The position numbers and the translations under genes were made by a program. The notes below the pieces were generated by a model, which worked only from the letters and a program-made list of their open reading frames with translations, did no database searches and was not told the origin of the DNA. Positions 62,095-64,000 of a DNA stretch of 64,000 nt are shown here, in pieces (the stretch's first letter is position 1; the number at the start of each line of letters is the position of its first letter). Source of the stretch: Progne subis subis (lineage: Eukaryota; Chordata; Aves; Passeriformes; Hirundinidae). The stretch lies in assembly GCA_022316685.1 (NCBI GenBank), contig JAKJHU010000030.1, forward strand, positions 14,025,360 to 14,089,359, read 5' to 3'.

Positions 62095-64000
62095 TCTGCA
62101 GGGCAGAGCAAGGCAGCTGTTTGTCCTCCCATTGTTGTGGGCTCACATGTGTTTTCCAGTTTAGATGCTGGCATATGCATTATGACCAAAAAGGCAAATA
62201 CTTGCTCCAAACAGCCCACTTGTTTGATTCTGATCCCACAATGGCCTGTTTTCTTTAAAAATATACCCTTTGAGAATGTTATTATGCTTGTTATGAAGCA
62301 AATGAACTTCACTTCCTTGGCAGCACAGCCATTGGGCTGACAAGGACAGCAGGCCAACAAAATCAGCAGGTGCAGTCAAAAACAGATGGAAGCAAAACCA
62401 ACTTTTTTCCAATAGCCCTTTACTAGTGACAGTGAGCAAAATTCAGCACCTTAAATACTAATTTCCAGTTCAGTACAAAAAACATATCCGATATATAGCC
62501 AATAAAATCTGCTGTACTTGACACACTCATGCCATTGCAGAAAATGAAAAAGGAACTGCAGTATTTTTCCAAGACAGACAATCACATCTCAATTTTCCTA
62601 ATTTTCATAGGAGACTAGAAGTTAAGAGATTATGGGGAAGAAGGTCAGGATAGATATTGATTGTCCACACACTTAAAAAAATAATTTTCCAATAATATAT
62701 TTTTTAAAATTACATTCACAAAAATTATGCACTGGAAAAAAAAATTTAAAACTACTGAATATCCATAATTTCAGCAATTAAACTTTTTTTCAGCTTCTCA
62801 GGGGGTCAGGTTTCATTCAAATTATGCAGCTTACTCAAAATTTATGTAGCAGTCTAAAGTCTTCAACAAAATTTGAATAAGTCAATTCATATGTGATTGA
62901 TGTGGGATAATAATAGTTCTTTCAATAGTTTTCTGTGGAGTCTCATGAACATATTGTGGTATTTCCCATGCTGCGGTGCTTCTGAAGTATCTTTGTGGTT
63001 CAATGTAGGGGCCAAAAAGGTCTGTTATCTCTATCTGGCACGTTCACCTGTCTTTCATGTAGTAATTTTGTTGAAGTCTTACAGAATAGTAGATCTTGGA
63101 GTTTACAAATTTGATCAGATGTAGGCTACACATGCCTTTTAAAGTAATTTTTATGCCTTTTATCTTTAATGGGTAGAAATATTCATTAAAATTTCAGAAC
63201 ACAATCAAAAGACAGGGACCTGATATCTCTTTTACAAATGACTATTATAATTGGATTTACTACATGCAATGACGCTTAGTAATCCCTCCTTCAGATCTGT
63301 TTGTGTTTGAGGTTAGGGTGACCTTCAGGAAAACCCAGACTCTTAGCTCTAGAAGTCCACAAACAGCAGAGCAGGTTTATTTATCTTGGGCACAATACCG
63401 AAGTGAAAGCCTGGAGCAGTCTCTGCCATGGAAGTTATGTTCACAGGTAATGCTGGGAAGCCCAGTCTTAGAGGCCTAAATATTGTGAGCCAGATACAAT
63501 AGGCAAATACCATTGAAGTCAATGCAAGTGTTCAAACATAAAAGGGCTAAAAATACAGCCTGAAATTTCTCTTCTGAGTTTTTTTTTTCTCTTTATTTTT
63601 GACCAACTGTTCTCAAAGACACTGTTCTGGATTGTAACCATTTAAGGCTGATTTACAAGGGAAAAGGAAAAACGTCCAAGCTAGATTTTAGAGTTGCCTT
63701 AGAGCAAAATACACAGTTGTTTGATTTACACACTATGAAAAACATTGAATTAATGTAATTAATTAATTAGGAGCAGGGTTTCAGCTGAATTTTAAAACCT
63801 CAACACTATGTTGGTTTTCATTAACTCAAATCCCATGGAAAAGCTTTGCCTTCCTCTCCGTTGGAGATAGATAGATAATAGGTTTCATGTTTGAAGCAGA
63901 GGGCCCTCACTGACGTAATGTATGACATAATGAGCTTTCGTCATGTGTTGACCTGGCCAATGCATTTTATCCCTGAGGCAAAAAGGTTGAGGTTTTCCCC
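62095..64000. other. Unique AT-rich non-coding sequence
   Basis: No recognised gene or interspersed repeat. A word resembling the ancient amniote motif ('ccattgaagtcaatgcaag') occurs at 63511-63530, and a few TTAAT and GATA units occur at 63750-63870. Confidence 0.45.

Noticed and set aside
61968..62360. Frames of 60-130 codons on both strands
   Set aside because: They read through the TG/TA/GTTT compound repeat; composition alone explains them.
1..64000. tRNA, rRNA, snRNA, CRISPR arrays, bacterial promoters or terminators
   Set aside because: No cloverleaf-box patterns, conserved small-RNA words or regular spacer arrays were seen; the sequence is vertebrate nuclear DNA.

Overview
The window looks like nuclear DNA from a bird, probably a songbird or close relative. 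It is AT-rich and mostly non-coding. Its interspersed repeats are CR1 LINE fragments with the avian 3' end (ATTCTATG-type terminal repeats) and solo LTRs of avian endogenous retrovirus families. There are no operons, bacterial gene features or CRISPR arrays. Almost every open frame is short and random-looking, or lies inside a repeat.

Layout. Positions 1-13,500 are unique intergenic or intronic sequence, with a polypyrimidine block (11,405-11,591), an A-rich tract (11,871-11,972) and a GTT/GTTTT tract (12,241-12,341). At 13,558-13,941 is a solo LTR with a 6-bp target-site duplication, followed by a CR1 tail (14,144-14,299). Positions 14,300-24,100 are mostly unique. At 24,113-24,984 are a 61-T run and a solo LTR with a 5-bp duplication. 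Positions 26,365-28,560 form the densest repeat cluster: a CTGA microsatellite, an older LTR (26,899-27,816) interrupted by a second copy of the 13.5-kb LTR (27,237-27,618), a GAGT microsatellite inside the older LTR, and a CR1 fragment directly after it. At 34,037-34,610 are an A21 run, a CR1 tail and a 42-bp tandem repeat. At 45,306 to about 46,900 is a 5'-truncated minus-strand CR1 that still shows reverse-transcriptase coding traces. At 52,350-52,560 is a long GGTTT/GTTT tract. At 58,483-58,754 is a CR1 tail. At 61,991-62,094 is a TG/TA/GTTT compound repeat.

Genes. No complete gene is visible. The best protein-coding candidate is a plus-strand internal exon at 45,196-45,301, with good splice sites and one open frame for a charged peptide. 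The CR1 3' end starts only a few bases past its splice donor. A second candidate, at 30,789-30,862, has strong splice sites and a start codon followed by a signal-peptide-like sequence. If both are real, much of the window could be introns of one or more plus-strand genes, but nothing here ties the two together. Several weaker exon-like spots are listed as findings only.

Repeat families were recognised from memory of avian repeats, with no database search. Coordinates with flanking target-site duplications are the firmest; the limits of degraded CR1 copies are approximate.
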